Shown here: positions 1 to 7,547 of the stretch, piece by piece | How positions within the stretch are numbered: the first letter of the stretch is position 1 | Layout: each line of letters starts with the position of its first letter | NCBI GenBank assembly: GCA_964353855.1 | Contig: CAYGWX010000063.1 | Coordinates: 1 to 15,058 of the forward strand | Length of the DNA: 15,058 nt | Direction: 5' to 3' | DNA from: CAYGWX01 sp964353855 [NCBI: uncultured bacterium] | GTDB taxonomy: Bacteria > Edwardsbacteria > CAYGWX01 | Translations under genes and position numbers: made by a program | The notes under the pieces: model-generated | Database searches by the model: none | What the model was told of the DNA's origin: nothing | Seen by the model: only the letters and a program-made list of their open reading frames with translations

Positions 1-160
1 GAGCTCTTGGGTAAAGGAGGCCAGGGACATGCGGTTAGTTTAGCGCAAAGGGAGGGGGGAAGTCAAGGGGGCTAAGGCATCATTTTAACCCGCCCACCCG
101 CCCAGGTGGAATTAAACGAAACCAAAGAAAGAAGAGACCGGCAGGCCAACCTCTCCCCGG

Positions 161-180
161 CCCTCCCCCGCAGGGGAGGG
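161..180. repeat. GC-rich inverted repeat
   Basis: CCCTCCCC (161-168) pairs perfectly with GGGGAGGG (173-180) around a CGCA loop. No T-run follows, so it is not a standard intrinsic terminator. It resembles the short palindromic intergenic repeats dispersed in many GC-rich genomes. Confidence 0.5.
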
Positions 181-515
181 AGGACCCCAAACAAAAATGC
201 TGGCTGAGCCCCAAATTATCGGGGTTCGTGCGACCCACCTCAACCCCGGCCACAAAAGCCCTTTACTTCTCTGCTTTGCTAACATACGACTCAGAAGGGA
301 CTATGAAGGCTTCCGGTGGTTCCGACGCTCTTCCCGAGCTTTTCCGACGGTCCTTCCGGAACAGTCTGTATGCTAAATTGAGCCGGTCAGACAACATCTT
401 AACGGCATGGGTTGAGCCCGAATAACGCCTCATCTTCAATAACCGCTCGATTTTTACAAAAAAACTGGCTATACAATTGAAATAATTAACTGGTCAAACT
501 CTTATATTTAAGAAC

Positions 516-557
516 GTTAGCCTTGTTTAACCATTGTTTAACTTGGGGAGGTATGAT
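516..557 (+). promoter_or_regulatory. Promoter P1 with heptamer direct-repeat operator
   Basis: GTTTAAC occurs at 525-531 and again at 536-542, an 11-bp period or one helical turn. A related GTTAGCC lies at 516-522, and a -10-like TATGAT lies at 552-557, 9 bp after the second heptamer. There is no good -35 box at normal spacing, as expected for an activator-dependent promoter. The same block, without gaps, lies upstream of the second selenoprotein operon at 7054-7095. Heptamer repeats at 11-bp spacing ending about 8 bp before the -10 are the known architecture of SARP operators (ActII-ORF4, DnrI). A SARP-like regulator is encoded at 4814-7000, so it is the likely ligand (inference). Confidence 0.6.
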
Positions 558-622
558 ACTTAAAGTTTAATGTGGTACGCATCAATCGATAAGTTATTAA
601 CTTACATTAAAAGGAGGGAACC

Positions 623-1678
623 ATGAAGACGTGGTTGGGCTTGGTCCTGCTTTTGTCCTTTGTCGTGGTTGCGGGGGCGGCCCCGCGGAGCGTGGTCTTC
701 GAGGAATACGGACGGTACAACTGACCCAGCTGCCCGACCACAGCCGTGGCGCTGAGGCAGCTTTTAAGGGACGCCGGGGAACAGAACATGGTCTACATCT
801 ACTACCAGACCCACGGAGGTGGGTCGGACACCCTTTGGAACATCAATGACTCGCTGCGGATCATCTACTACGGGCTGACCAGCGTGCCCACGACCTATGC
901 CGACGGATGCTCCTCCCATGTGGGTTCCCTGGGAAGCATCCAGGCGGACTCCATCCAATTCGCCCGGTGGTACAATGCACGGCGAGCCGTGCAAAGCCCG
1001 CTGCAGATGACTCTGACAGGGTTTTACAACCGCATCTCGCGACAGGGTCGGGCCAAAGTCGTGATCACGGCCACGGGAAACATCGTCCCCACCAACCTGC
1101 GCATCCGCTACCTGCTTCTGGAGAATCTCCCCTATGTCTGGGGCAGCCCTCCGGTTACGGGCATTGACCACGTGCAGCGAAACATGATGCCGGACTGGAA
1201 CGGCGTGCCGCTCACCATCTCCAACGGGCAGACCCGGGCGGATTCCCAGAGCTTCGCCCTTCAGCCGGGCTGGAACCCGGACAGCTGCGAGATCGCCGTC
1301 TTCGTGCAGAGCGACCAGACCAAGGAGGTCCTCCAGGGCGTGTGGTCGAACCTGCCAGTTTTTAGCGGAACGGAGGGAAATCCGGCCGAGGAGATCCCGG
1401 AGTCCTTCTTCCTGTCTGCGCCTTCGCCCTCGCCGTTCACCGGAAAGACCCAGATCACCTTCGGGCTGCCGAGAGAGTCCGAGGCGACCCTCAAAATCTA
1501 CAACCTCATGGGCCAGGAGGTCAAAGCCCTGGTTTCGGGACGCGAGAAGGCAGGCTGGCAGACCGTTTCCTGGGATGCCCGAGACAGAGTCAACAGGCCC
1601 GTGCCGGGAGGCGTGTACTTCTTCCGGCTGGAGGCACAGGGACGAAGCTTGACCCGCAGGGCCTTGGTCCTCAGGTAA
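623..1678 (+). CDS. Omp28-like exported selenoprotein 1 (UGA = Sec34)
   Basis: This is a predicted 351-aa exported redox protein. The ATG at 623 follows the ribosome binding site AAGGAGGG (611-618). Residues 1-20 form a signal peptide ending near AGA-AP. The frame then meets TGA at 722-724 (codon 34) and continues without another stop to TAA at 1678. The motif VVFEEYGRYN-U-PSCP matches the Omp28 family N-terminus, where the residue at U is Cys; C37 is the resolving Cys. A probable thioredoxin cis-Pro loop (SVPTTYADG) has P89. The middle holds the family's beta-rich region (IAVFVQSDQ near 226). Residues about 268-351 are a FlgD-Ig-type domain ending GGVYFFRL...LVLR. First gene of operon 1 and a tandem duplicate of the next gene. 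A plain stop or pseudogene is much less likely given six parallel cases. Confidence 0.9.
729..761 (+). promoter_or_regulatory. Candidate bacterial SECIS hairpin 1
   Basis: Four bases after the UGA at 722-724, GCTGCC (729-734) pairs with GGCAGC (756-761), CG (735-736) with CG (750-751), and CCAC (738-741) with GTGG (746-749). The apical loop is AGCC, with G at its second position. A small apical loop with an early G, about 17 nt after UGA, is the known bacterial SECIS pattern bound by SelB. The last 20 bases of the hairpin recur exactly in hairpin 2. Confidence 0.7.
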
Positions 1679-1708
1679 ATTCCCCCCATGGGAAAGGAGC
1701 GCTGTACG

Positions 1709-2740
1709 ATGAAGAAAATGATCCTCGCCGGGCTCCTGCTGAGCCTGGCTTTAGGGGCATGGGCCTCGCCCCGGACGGTGGTCTTCGAGGAATTCGGAAG
1801 GGAAAACTGACCCTCCTGCCCCACCCCAGCCGTGGCGCTGAGGCAGTTTCTGAAGGACGCACCCCAGGGGTCGGTCATCGAGATCTACCACCATTCCTCG
1901 ACCCTGTACTACGATTCCATCGGAAGCTACGTAGACTCCATCCGGGCGAACTACTACCCGGGCTGGTCCGGGATTCCGATGTCGTTCTGTGACGGTTGCT
2001 CCAGCGGGCACAGCGTGGGCTCGATTCGGGGCGATTCCGCCGTCTTCGCCCGCTGGTACAACGCCCGCCGGGCGGTCCAGAGCCCCCTGACCATCACACT
2101 CACCGGTATCTACAACCGGAGCACCCGCCAGGGACGGGTCAAGGCCACCATCACGGCCACGGCTCCGATCACGGTCGGAAACCTCAAGATCCACTACCGG
2201 CTTCTGGAGACCCTGCCCTATCACTGGCAGACCATCGACACGATGGACAATGCCGTACGAGTGAACTTCCCTTCGATCACCGGCGTTCCCTTGACCATCT
2301 CCAACGGTCAGACCAGGGCCGACTCCCAGGCTTTTACGATGCTACCAGGGTGGAACATGAACAATGTCCGGGTCGCCGTCTTCGTGCAGAGCGACCAGAC
2401 CCGGGAGATCCTGCAGGGGGGATGGTTGCCGCTGTCTTCTTTCAGCGGAGTAGAGGGAACCGGCCCTTTCGAGCCCCTGGGGAGCGGGCCAGTCCTCCAT
2501 CAAAACATCCCTAATCCTGCGACAAAGGACGCGGAGATCATCTTCAGCCTGCCCAAGGCCGGACAAGTGCGTTTGGCCGTTTACGATGCTCAAGGCCGTC
2601 TTGTGAAAACCCTCGCAGAGGGAACTCGCTCCGCAGGGAAGCATCAAGTCAGCGTCTCCGGCCTTGAGAGCGGGGTGTATTTCTACCGCCTGGAGGCGGG
2701 AGGCTCCGCGCTCACCAGGAGAATGGTCGTCACGAGGTAA
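1709..2740 (+). CDS. Omp28-like exported selenoprotein 2 (UGA = Sec34)
   Basis: A predicted 343-aa exported thioredoxin-fold selenoprotein. The ATG at 1709 lies 30 bases after the previous stop, with AAAGGAG at 1693-1699 as ribosome binding site. A signal peptide (residues 1-19, ending AWA-SP) precedes VVFEEFGREN-U-PSCP. TGA at 1808-1810 is codon 34, and C37 completes UxxC. The putative cis-Pro loop is GIPMSFCDG (P90). It shares with selenoprotein 1 the DGCSS segment and the 14-residue stretch ARWYNARRAVQSPL, so the two are tandem duplicates. Residues about 266-343 form a C-terminal domain of the other subtype (SVSGLESGVYFYRLEAG...RRMVVTR), close to type IX Por-tail sequences. That domain is nearly the same as in the next gene, a TlpA homologue, which points to domain shuffling or gene conversion. 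Confidence 0.9.
1816..1846 (+). promoter_or_regulatory. Candidate bacterial SECIS hairpin 2
   Basis: After the UGA at 1808-1810, CTGCC (1816-1820) pairs with GGCAG (1842-1846) and CCAC (1821-1824) with GTGG (1832-1835), leaving loop CCCAGCC. In this fold the loop G is not among the first two bases. A second register (CCCC with GTGG, one mismatch) restores an AGCC loop as in hairpin 1. Bases 1827-1846 are identical to 741-760. Confidence 0.6.
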
Positions 2741-2794
2741 CCGAAACACGTTCAGATTCTTAACTTCAATCGAACGAAGAAAGGAGGTGAAACA

Positions 2795-3574
2795 ATGACT
2801 CGTAAGGAGAAAGCGTTGGTTGTTCTAGGAGTGCTCTGTCTGTTCGCCGCCAGCGCGAGCTTCGCGGGGCCGGGGATCGGCTCTCCCGCGCCCGGATTCA
2901 CGCTGCCGGATTCCGCAGGAGTGAACCGAAGCCTTACGAGCTACCGCGGACGTGTGGTGATGCTGAACTTCTGGGCCTCGTGGTGATCATCCTGCCGCGC
3001 GGAGTTGCCGCGCTTAGCAGTCATCCGAAACGATTACGTGGCCCGTGGATTTGAGATCCTGGGGATCGACGACGAGGTTTGGAGCACACAGCTCCCCTAT
3101 AACCGGCAGTACCGCTGGGTCTTCCTGAGGGACGCTAACAACGCAGTCTGGTACCAATACGTGCAGAATAACTTAATCCCGCTGAACTATGTGATCGACC
3201 CCAACGGTATCGTGCGCTACTGGGGGGAGGGGTTCAATGAGACCGCGGTGCGCGCAGCCATTTTGGCCTGGCTCCCGGTGGGAATCGAGGCTGGAGAGAC
3301 CGGAAAGCCGAAGGACGAGGCTGTCGGCCTGGCCCAGAACCGACCCAATCCTGCGAAGGGAAGCACGGAGATCGCCTTCAGTCTGCCCAAAGCCGAACAA
3401 GTGCGCCTGGCTGTTTACGATGCGCAGGGTCGTCTGGTGCGGACCCTCGTTGAGGGAAACCGTGCCGCAGGGACCCATCAAATCAGCGTCTCCGGCCTGG
3501 AGAGCGGGGTGTATTTCTACCGCCTGGAGGCCGGAAGGAATTCGCTAACCCGACGTATGGTCGTAGCAAAGTAA
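2795..3574 (+). CDS. TlpA/ResA-like exported selenoprotein (UGA = Sec64)
   Basis: A predicted 259-aa thiol-disulfide oxidoreductase of the TlpA/ResA/AhpC-TSA family. ATG at 2795 follows a near-perfect AAGGAGGTGA (2781-2790). The signal peptide is residues 1-24 (SFA-GP). IGSPAPGFTLPD is the classic TlpA opening, and VVMLNFWASW-U-SSCRAELP is the active site, where relatives have WCxxC. TGA at 2984-2986 is codon 64 and C67 is the resolving Cys. NNLIPLNYVID carries the cis-Pro (P129). Unlike standard TlpA proteins, it has an extra C-terminal domain (residues about 181-259) almost identical to those of its Omp28-like neighbours. The flanks on both sides of the UGA match TlpA in one frame, so a chance stop or assembly error is unlikely. 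It lies 54 bases after the previous gene, in the same operon. Confidence 0.92.
2992..3020 (+). promoter_or_regulatory. Candidate bacterial SECIS hairpin 3
   Basis: This is the strongest of the six. CTGC (2992-2995) pairs with GCAG (3017-3020) and GCGCGG (2997-3002) with CCGCGC (3008-3013). The loop is AGTTG with G at position two. The loop begins 16 bases after the UGA at 2984-2986. The gene is not a homologue of the Omp28-like genes at this site, so the hairpin is not explained by shared protein sequence. Confidence 0.75.
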
Positions 3575-3588
3575 GGTCTAACGGACCA

Positions 3589-3624
3589 TTGAGGGGGGAG
3601 CTTTTGACGAGGCTTCCCCCTCAA
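3589..3624 (+). other. Intercistronic hairpin
   Basis: TTGAGGGGG (3589-3597) pairs with CCCCCTCAA (3616-3624) in the 111-base gap between the TlpA-like gene and the next selenoprotein gene. No T-run follows, so it is not a clear intrinsic terminator. It could stabilise the upstream mRNA or weaken read-through into the fourth gene. I find no convincing promoter after it. Confidence 0.5.
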
Positions 3625-3685
3625 ACTTCGGAACAGGGTCAGTATTTATTAAACCGACTCGGCATTATTTGGAGGGTGAACACCC

Positions 3686-4750
3686 ATGAAATTTCTTCTC
3701 GTAATCGCCGCTCTATTAATCATTGCTATCCAGGCAAACCCGGCACAGGCGGCCGCCCGGATGGTCCTGTTCGAGGAGTGGACGAACGTCTTCTGATCCA
3801 CCTGCACGACCGCCAGCCGTGTGCTGGACCAGATCGTCCAAAACCACCCCAATGACGTCGTAGCCGTCCGGTACCACCTGTGGATTCCGGGGGACACCGA
3901 CCCCTTCTGGCAGGCCGATTCGGCGGAGATCCGCAACCGCTGTTACGCTTACCCGGCCTGGTCGTGGAAGAATCCGGGCTGGATCTACACCGTGCCCTGG
4001 GGACACTTCGACGGCAGGAAGAGCGGCATTTACGCCCAGTGGGAGAGCCTGGTCACGGCCCGGGCCGGTGTGCCCAGCCCCCTGACCCTTGGCCTCTCCG
4101 GATGGTACAGCCGCAGCACCCGCCAGGGACGGATCAACGTACATCTCGAGAATACGACTCCGAACGCCCTCGGCCTCCTGCGACTGCGCTACGCCCTCAC
4201 CGAATCCGGGCTCCCGTTCGGAGGCCACCGCTACCACCAGGTGCTCCGAAAGTTCTTCCCGAACGAAGCCGGGGACACCCTGACCCTGGGGGGAAACGCC
4301 CAGGCGGACCGCGGCCAGGATTTCACGATTGGCACTTCGTTCAACCCGGACAGCTGCCAGCTGGTGATCTTCGTCCAGAAAGACTCCCTGCTGAGCGACT
4401 CCACCCTGCAGGTGCTGCAAGGCTCAAAGATCCTGGTGCGGAACCTCCCCGGCACGGGCCTGGAGGGCCGGACCACCGCACAAAATCCTCTCAGGGGGCT
4501 CTGGCTTGGCCAGGCGGAACCGATGCCGTTCAAGGTTTCCACCCAGATCGCTTATGGCTTGCCCTGGGCTGGGGATGTCCGTTTGGCCGTGTACGATGCC
4601 CAAGGCCGTTGGGTGCGTACCCTCGCGGAGGGAAACCGGGCAGCGGGAACACATCACATCAACGTCTCCGGCCTGAAGAGCGGGATTTATTTCTACCGCC
4701 TGGAGGCCGGGAGCACTTCGCTCACACGCAGGATGGTGGTGGCGAAGTAG
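3686..4750 (+). CDS. Omp28-like exported selenoprotein 3 (UGA = Sec37)
   Basis: A predicted 354-aa exported thioredoxin-fold selenoprotein. The start is ATG at 3686, preceded by GGAGGG (3671-3676). A signal peptide covers residues 1-23 (AQA-AA), followed by MVLFEEWTNVF-U-STC; TGA at 3794-3796 is codon 37 and C40 is the partner. Downstream are RYHLW, DPFWQADS and the probable cis-Pro loop YTVPWGHFDG. The core motif SGWYSRSTRQGRINV is shared with selenoprotein 4 (SGWYNRTSRQGRINV), so this gene is closer to the second operon's genes than to its own upstream neighbours. NPDSCQLVIFVQ is the conserved late strand. Residues about 276-354 are the Por-tail-like domain ending SGIYFYRLEAG...RRMVVAK, like those of the two preceding genes. 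Last gene of operon 1, followed by a terminator. Confidence 0.9.
3802..3832 (+). promoter_or_regulatory. Candidate bacterial SECIS hairpin 4
   Basis: After the UGA at 3794-3796, GCAC (3804-3807) pairs with GTGC (3821-3824), extended by a G-U pair and one C-G pair around a bulged A. CTG (3802-3804) and CAG (3830-3832) could instead close the base. The loop CGCCAGCC has G at position two. This is the weakest of the six folds by eye, but it sits at the same place and keeps the shared AGCCGTG core. Confidence 0.5.
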
Positions 4751-4770
4751 ATTACGTTAAAAAAACAAGA

Positions 4771-4802
4771 AAGGGAGGCTTTAAACAGGCCTCCCTTTTT
4801 TT
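4771..4802. terminator. Bidirectional intrinsic terminator
   Basis: AAGGGAGGC (4771-4779) pairs with GCCTCCCTT (4789-4797, with one shifted base), followed by T's at 4796-4802. A-rich sequence lies on the left (4759-4765). It sits between the ends of the convergent operon 1 and the minus-strand regulator, and can stop transcription from both sides. Confidence 0.85.
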
Positions 4803-4813
4803 ACATCGATTCC

Positions 4814-7000
4814 TCAGTTCAGCTTGCTGAATGCCTCCAAAACCTCCGGGGACGGCTCACCTTTCAGCTCTTCGGCCACGTACTTGAGATGCCGCTGGCC
4901 CCACTCCCGGGCCTGCTGGGAGAGCTTCATCTGGGAGAGGACCTGCATCTCAAGGACGGCGCATTCGCTCCGGGAAGGATCCCTGAACAGGGCTTCCTCA
5001 AGGACCCGGCGGGCCTCGTGGAGATTCCCGGATTCCCTCTCCAGGGAGGCGTACCTCTGGACTGAACGGAAATAGACCTCCCTCAGATAATCCCGCTTGG
5101 GGCGGAGCCAGTCCTCGTAAGGGAATTCCTCCAGGAGGTCCCCGAGGTAGAGACCCAGCGCCTCCCGGAAGGCCTTGCGGGCCTCCTTGAAATTCCGCAC
5201 CAGGAGGACGTTCTCGGCGCGCCGGACGCCCTCCAGGAAATCCTCCCAGTCCATCCAGACCCGGGTCGCGGGGAAGAACCCGTAGGCACCCCGCTGGCTC
5301 TGAAGCAGGGTATACGGCCGGCGGGGGGAGTGCCAGGGCTCGAAGGCGTTGCGCAGGTAGTAGAACAGGGAGTATAGCACTTTTGAGGGTTCGCCGGGCG
5401 GGGCCTCGCCCCAGAGGGCCTCGATCAGGGATTCCGTGGGAAGCCACTCGTTGGGATGTGTGGCGAGGAAGAGGAAAAGGCGCTTTACCCCGGGCCGGGT
5501 CCAGTCCGTGTCCGTGAAGATCATGCCTTCCCGGAAGACCCTTAAAGTCCCCAGGGCGTAGACCCGGTAGCCGACGTGCTGGGACCATCCCGCCAGGAGC
5601 AGACGGGCCGTCCGGCGGACCTCCTTCACGGGGTCATTCCGCAGGCGCTCCAGCTCCCGGCGGTAGGGCCGTGCCTCATGGACCCGGAGCGAGCGCAGGA
5701 AGAGGATCTTCCCCTCCGGGGAATGCCGCAGGAGCCGCTTGACCAGGGAGGGCTGATGGAGCCGGACGATGAGCTGGCTCAGGAACTCGGTGAGTGGAAG
5801 GTCGTCGCCCATCTTGAGGAGCAGGGGGACCAGGATATCGCTCTCCTCGTGCAGGGTGCAGGGACAGCTGGACCGCTGGGCGGCCGCAAAGCTCTCCTGA
5901 AGCCACCTCAGGGCCTCCGCTCGGTTCTTGCCCTCCTCATACCCCAGGGCCAGATAGAGGGCGATCAGGCTCACCAGGCTGCACCGCCCCCGGGATTGGG
6001 CGAGATCATAGGCCCGGTGAAGGCACTTTAAGGCCTCCGGGGTGGACCCGGCGCGCAGGAGATAGCTGCCTTCGGAGAAGAAGCAATACTCCTCGTAATA
6101 ATGCAGGCCCTTCTCCCGGACCTGATCCTGGGCCTTGTGGACCAGGCGCAGGGCCTCCGTGACCTGGCCTTTCTCGAACAGGAGGTCCGCAAGGTTGCTG
6201 GAGAGGGAGATCTCGGACTCCGGGATGGGGTGGCTCTGGAGAAGCTCGCCGGCCTCTTGGTAGACCTGTTCCGCCTTGTCCGGGCGTCTGGATCCCCTCC
6301 AGTAGCATCCCTGGATGATGCGCAGATGAATCAGCTGGGCCTTGCTCCCGGATTCCTCGACCAGGCCCTCGGCCCGGGAGAGATATTTTCCGGCCTCGGC
6401 GACATCGCTGAGGTTGCAGAAAGCCCAGGCCAGGGTGGTCAAGCAAAGCCCCGCTGAGAGCGCGGCATCCCTGGCCAGAAGCTGTCGGGCAGCCTTCTGC
6501 AGCAGGAAGATGCCCTCCTCGCAGGAGCCGGTATGGATGTGGACCGCGCCCAGGCCGGTCTCCAGAATCCAGGAGGCGGTCCCATGGGGATCTTCCGCGG
6601 CGACCTCCAGGCCGCTGTCGAAGGCCTCCCGGGCGAGACCGAACTGGCCTTCCAGGATGTAAAGGCTCCCCAGGCTGTGGTAGAGCCGGGGAAGAAGCCA
6701 GGCCGCCGGACTCAGGGTGAGCACCTGATCGAAGAGGGCCTTGGCCTGCTCCAACTCCCCGGATTTGTAAAGGGCGTTTCCCAGCCCCCAGAGGCGCTCA
6801 GCCTCATAGGCCGGTGCTGAGGGGATGCTGGAGTAAATCTTCCGGGCCTTCTGTAAATCCCCGTATTGGAAAAGAGCGTGGCCCAAGAGCAGACTGCGCT
6901 CGGGATCCCCGGCTGGGCCTGACGGTCCCGGTTTCTGGAGGACTTCCAGTGCCTTCCCGATGCGCTCCTTTTCGAAAACCAACTGCCGCAAATCGGTCAT
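4814..7000 (-). CDS. SARP-like transcriptional regulator (TPR, winged helix, BTAD)
   Basis: A 728-aa cytoplasmic regulator. Residues about 1-450 are tandem TPR-like helical repeats (for example GNALYKSGELEQAKALFDQV and SLGSLYILEGQFGLAREAF). Residues about 475-575 are an OmpR-type winged helix (ALGTLRVF, LPTESLIEALWG, LYSLFYYLRNAF). Residues about 590-725 are a BTAD-type helical domain (FKEARKAFREALGLYLGDLL, ARRVLEEALFRDP). The DNA-binding part is C-terminal, the reverse of classical Streptomyces SARPs. I prefer ATG at 7000: the promoter at 7007-7035 puts transcription start at about that base. An ATG at 7030 (10 residues longer, weak AAGGG upstream) would overlap the promoter. It ends with TGA, showing UGA is a normal stop here. 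It lies between the two selenoprotein operons, whose promoters share SARP-type repeats, so it likely controls them. The signal sensed by the TPRs is unknown. Confidence 0.88.
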   Translation of the reverse strand: MTDLRQLVFEKERIGKALEVLQKPGPSGPAGDPERSLLLGHALFQYGDLQKARKIYSSIPSAPAYEAERLWGLGNALYKSGELEQAKALFDQVLTLSPAAWLLPRLYHSLGSLYILEGQFGLAREAFDSGLEVAAEDPHGTASWILETGLGAVHIHTGSCEEGIFLLQKAARQLLARDAALSAGLCLTTLAWAFCNLSDVAEAGKYLSRAEGLVEESGSKAQLIHLRIIQGCYWRGSRRPDKAEQVYQEAGELLQSHPIPESEISLSSNLADLLFEKGQVTEALRLVHKAQDQVREKGLHYYEEYCFFSEGSYLLRAGSTPEALKCLHRAYDLAQSRGRCSLVSLIALYLALGYEEGKNRAEALRWLQESFAAAQRSSCPCTLHEESDILVPLLLKMGDDLPLTEFLSQLIVRLHQPSLVKRLLRHSPEGKILFLRSLRVHEARPYRRELERLRNDPVKEVRRTARLLLAGWSQHVGYRVYALGTLRVFREGMIFTDTDWTRPGVKRLFLFLATHPNEWLPTESLIEALWGEAPPGEPSKVLYSLFYYLRNAFEPWHSPRRPYTLLQSQRGAYGFFPATRVWMDWEDFLEGVRRAENVLLVRNFKEARKAFREALGLYLGDLLEEFPYEDWLRPKRDYLREVYFRSVQRYASLERESGNLHEARRVLEEALFRDPSRSECAVLEMQVLSQMKLSQQAREWGQRHLKYVAEELKGEPSPEVLEAFSKLN

Positions 7001-7006
7001 AACTGT

Positions 7007-7035
7007 ATTATAACACAATATATTTCTCATTTCAA
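7007..7035 (-). promoter_or_regulatory. Sigma-70 type promoter of the regulator gene
   Basis: On the minus strand, TTGAAA (7035-7030), a 17-base spacer and a perfect TATAAT (7012-7007). The expected start of transcription, 6-8 bases downstream, falls on the ATG at 7000, suggesting a leaderless mRNA. It is divergent from promoter P2, whose heptamers begin about 19 bases beyond the -35, so autoregulation is possible. Confidence 0.7.
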
Positions 7036-7053
7036 GCCCTTATTTTTAAAAAA

Positions 7054-7095
7054 GTTACGCCCGTTTAACCGATGTTGAGTTCCATAATCTATAAT
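7054..7095 (+). promoter_or_regulatory. Promoter P2 with heptamer direct-repeat operator
   Basis: GTTTAAC at 7063-7069 and GTTGAGT at 7074-7080 are spaced by 11 bp. GTTACGC lies at 7054-7060, and a perfect -10 TATAAT lies at 7090-7095, 9 bp after the second heptamer. Every element aligns without gaps with P1 at 516-557 (GTTA..C, GTTTAACC, GTT.A.., TATrAT), while the bases between heptamer and -10 differ. That pattern suggests a protein binding site and not recent duplication. It drives the small MshEN-like gene and two selenoproteins. Confidence 0.65.
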
Positions 7096-7150
7096 GACCC
7101 TGTTGTCTTTAAGATAAAAGAGCCTTCTTAAAATATCAAGGAGAGATCGG

Positions 7151-7363
7151 CTGAACAAGCTTCTCGGCGAGCTTCTCATCGAGGGCGGCTACATCACCCT
7201 CGGGCAGTTGAACGAGGTCCGCAGGAAGCAGATGGGGCAGTCCGAGGCCAAGCTGGGCGACCTCCTCATCGAGAACGGATTGATCACCCGGGAGCAGTTG
7301 GAACTGGCGCTCCGGATGCAAAGCGGAAAACGGCAAGACCAGGGGCTTTCCTCATGGGCCTGA
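7151..7363 (+). CDS. Small stand-alone MshEN-like protein, apparent CTG start
   Basis: A 70-aa protein with two copies of the motif LGxLLIExGxIT....L at 30-residue spacing: LGELLIEGGYIT (residues 5-16) and LGDLLIENGLIT (35-46), each followed by a helix (QLNEVRRKQ, QLELALRMQ). This is the pattern of the GspE N-terminal / MshEN domain, which in MshE binds cyclic di-GMP. The usual Arg before LG is Leu in copy one and Lys in copy two, so binding is uncertain. The frame has no ATG, GTG or TTG after its upstream stop (7115-7117). A good AAGGAGA (7138-7144) sits 6 bases before CTG at 7151, exactly where family members begin (MNKLLGE...). A sequence error at the start codon is possible. It is the first gene of operon 2, ahead of two selenoproteins, so a regulatory role is conceivable. 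Confidence 0.7.
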   Translation: MNKLLGELLIEGGYITLGQLNEVRRKQMGQSEAKLGDLLIENGLITREQLELALRMQSGKRQDQGLSSWA

Positions 7364-7547
7364 GGAAATATCCCGGCCGGGGAAGGGCATTTTCCCCGAA
7401 ACGAAGAGTCCTGTTGATGGACACGATCAATTGCTGCAGCGACCCGGTTTCAAATTCATCCTGCAAGGAGGTGAGGAAAGAAAACCCAAAGCGCCTGTTC
7501 AAGACACCCGTCAAACCCTCAAACCCATTGGCAAAGGAGGAAGAGAA

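Larger units (their letters stand above)
1..600. other. Non-coding upstream region
   Basis: I see no convincing gene here. The stretch holds a C/G-rich hairpin at 161-180 (arms CCCTCCCC and GGGGAGGG, 4-nt loop) and, at its right end, an AT-rich promoter region for the first operon. A 65-codon open frame at 228-425 starts with GTG, lacks a ribosome binding site and resembles no family I know. The first 30 bases could encode the first ten residues of a minus-strand protein running off the window, but that is too short to support. Confidence 0.6.

Noticed and set aside
1-30. Possible minus-strand start (MSLASFTQEL) running off the left edge
   Set aside because: Ten codons and no clear ribosome binding site are not enough to call a gene.
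224-238. GGGGTTCGTGCGACCC as a tRNA T-arm (possible selC)
   Set aside because: The loop does not fit the T-loop consensus and no acceptor or anticodon arm can be built around it.
228-425. 65-codon plus-strand open frame with GTG start
   Set aside because: It has no ribosome binding site, no recognisable motif and looks like ordinary intergenic sequence.
3604-3650. Promoter starting at TTGACG before selenoprotein 3
   Set aside because: No -10-like sequence lies at 16-18 bases, and the -35 candidate falls inside a hairpin loop.
623-4750. Pseudogenes or sequencing errors as explanation for the in-frame TGAs
   Set aside because: Six independent TGAs at the same functional position, with intact frames and good starts otherwise, are not what decay or random error would give.
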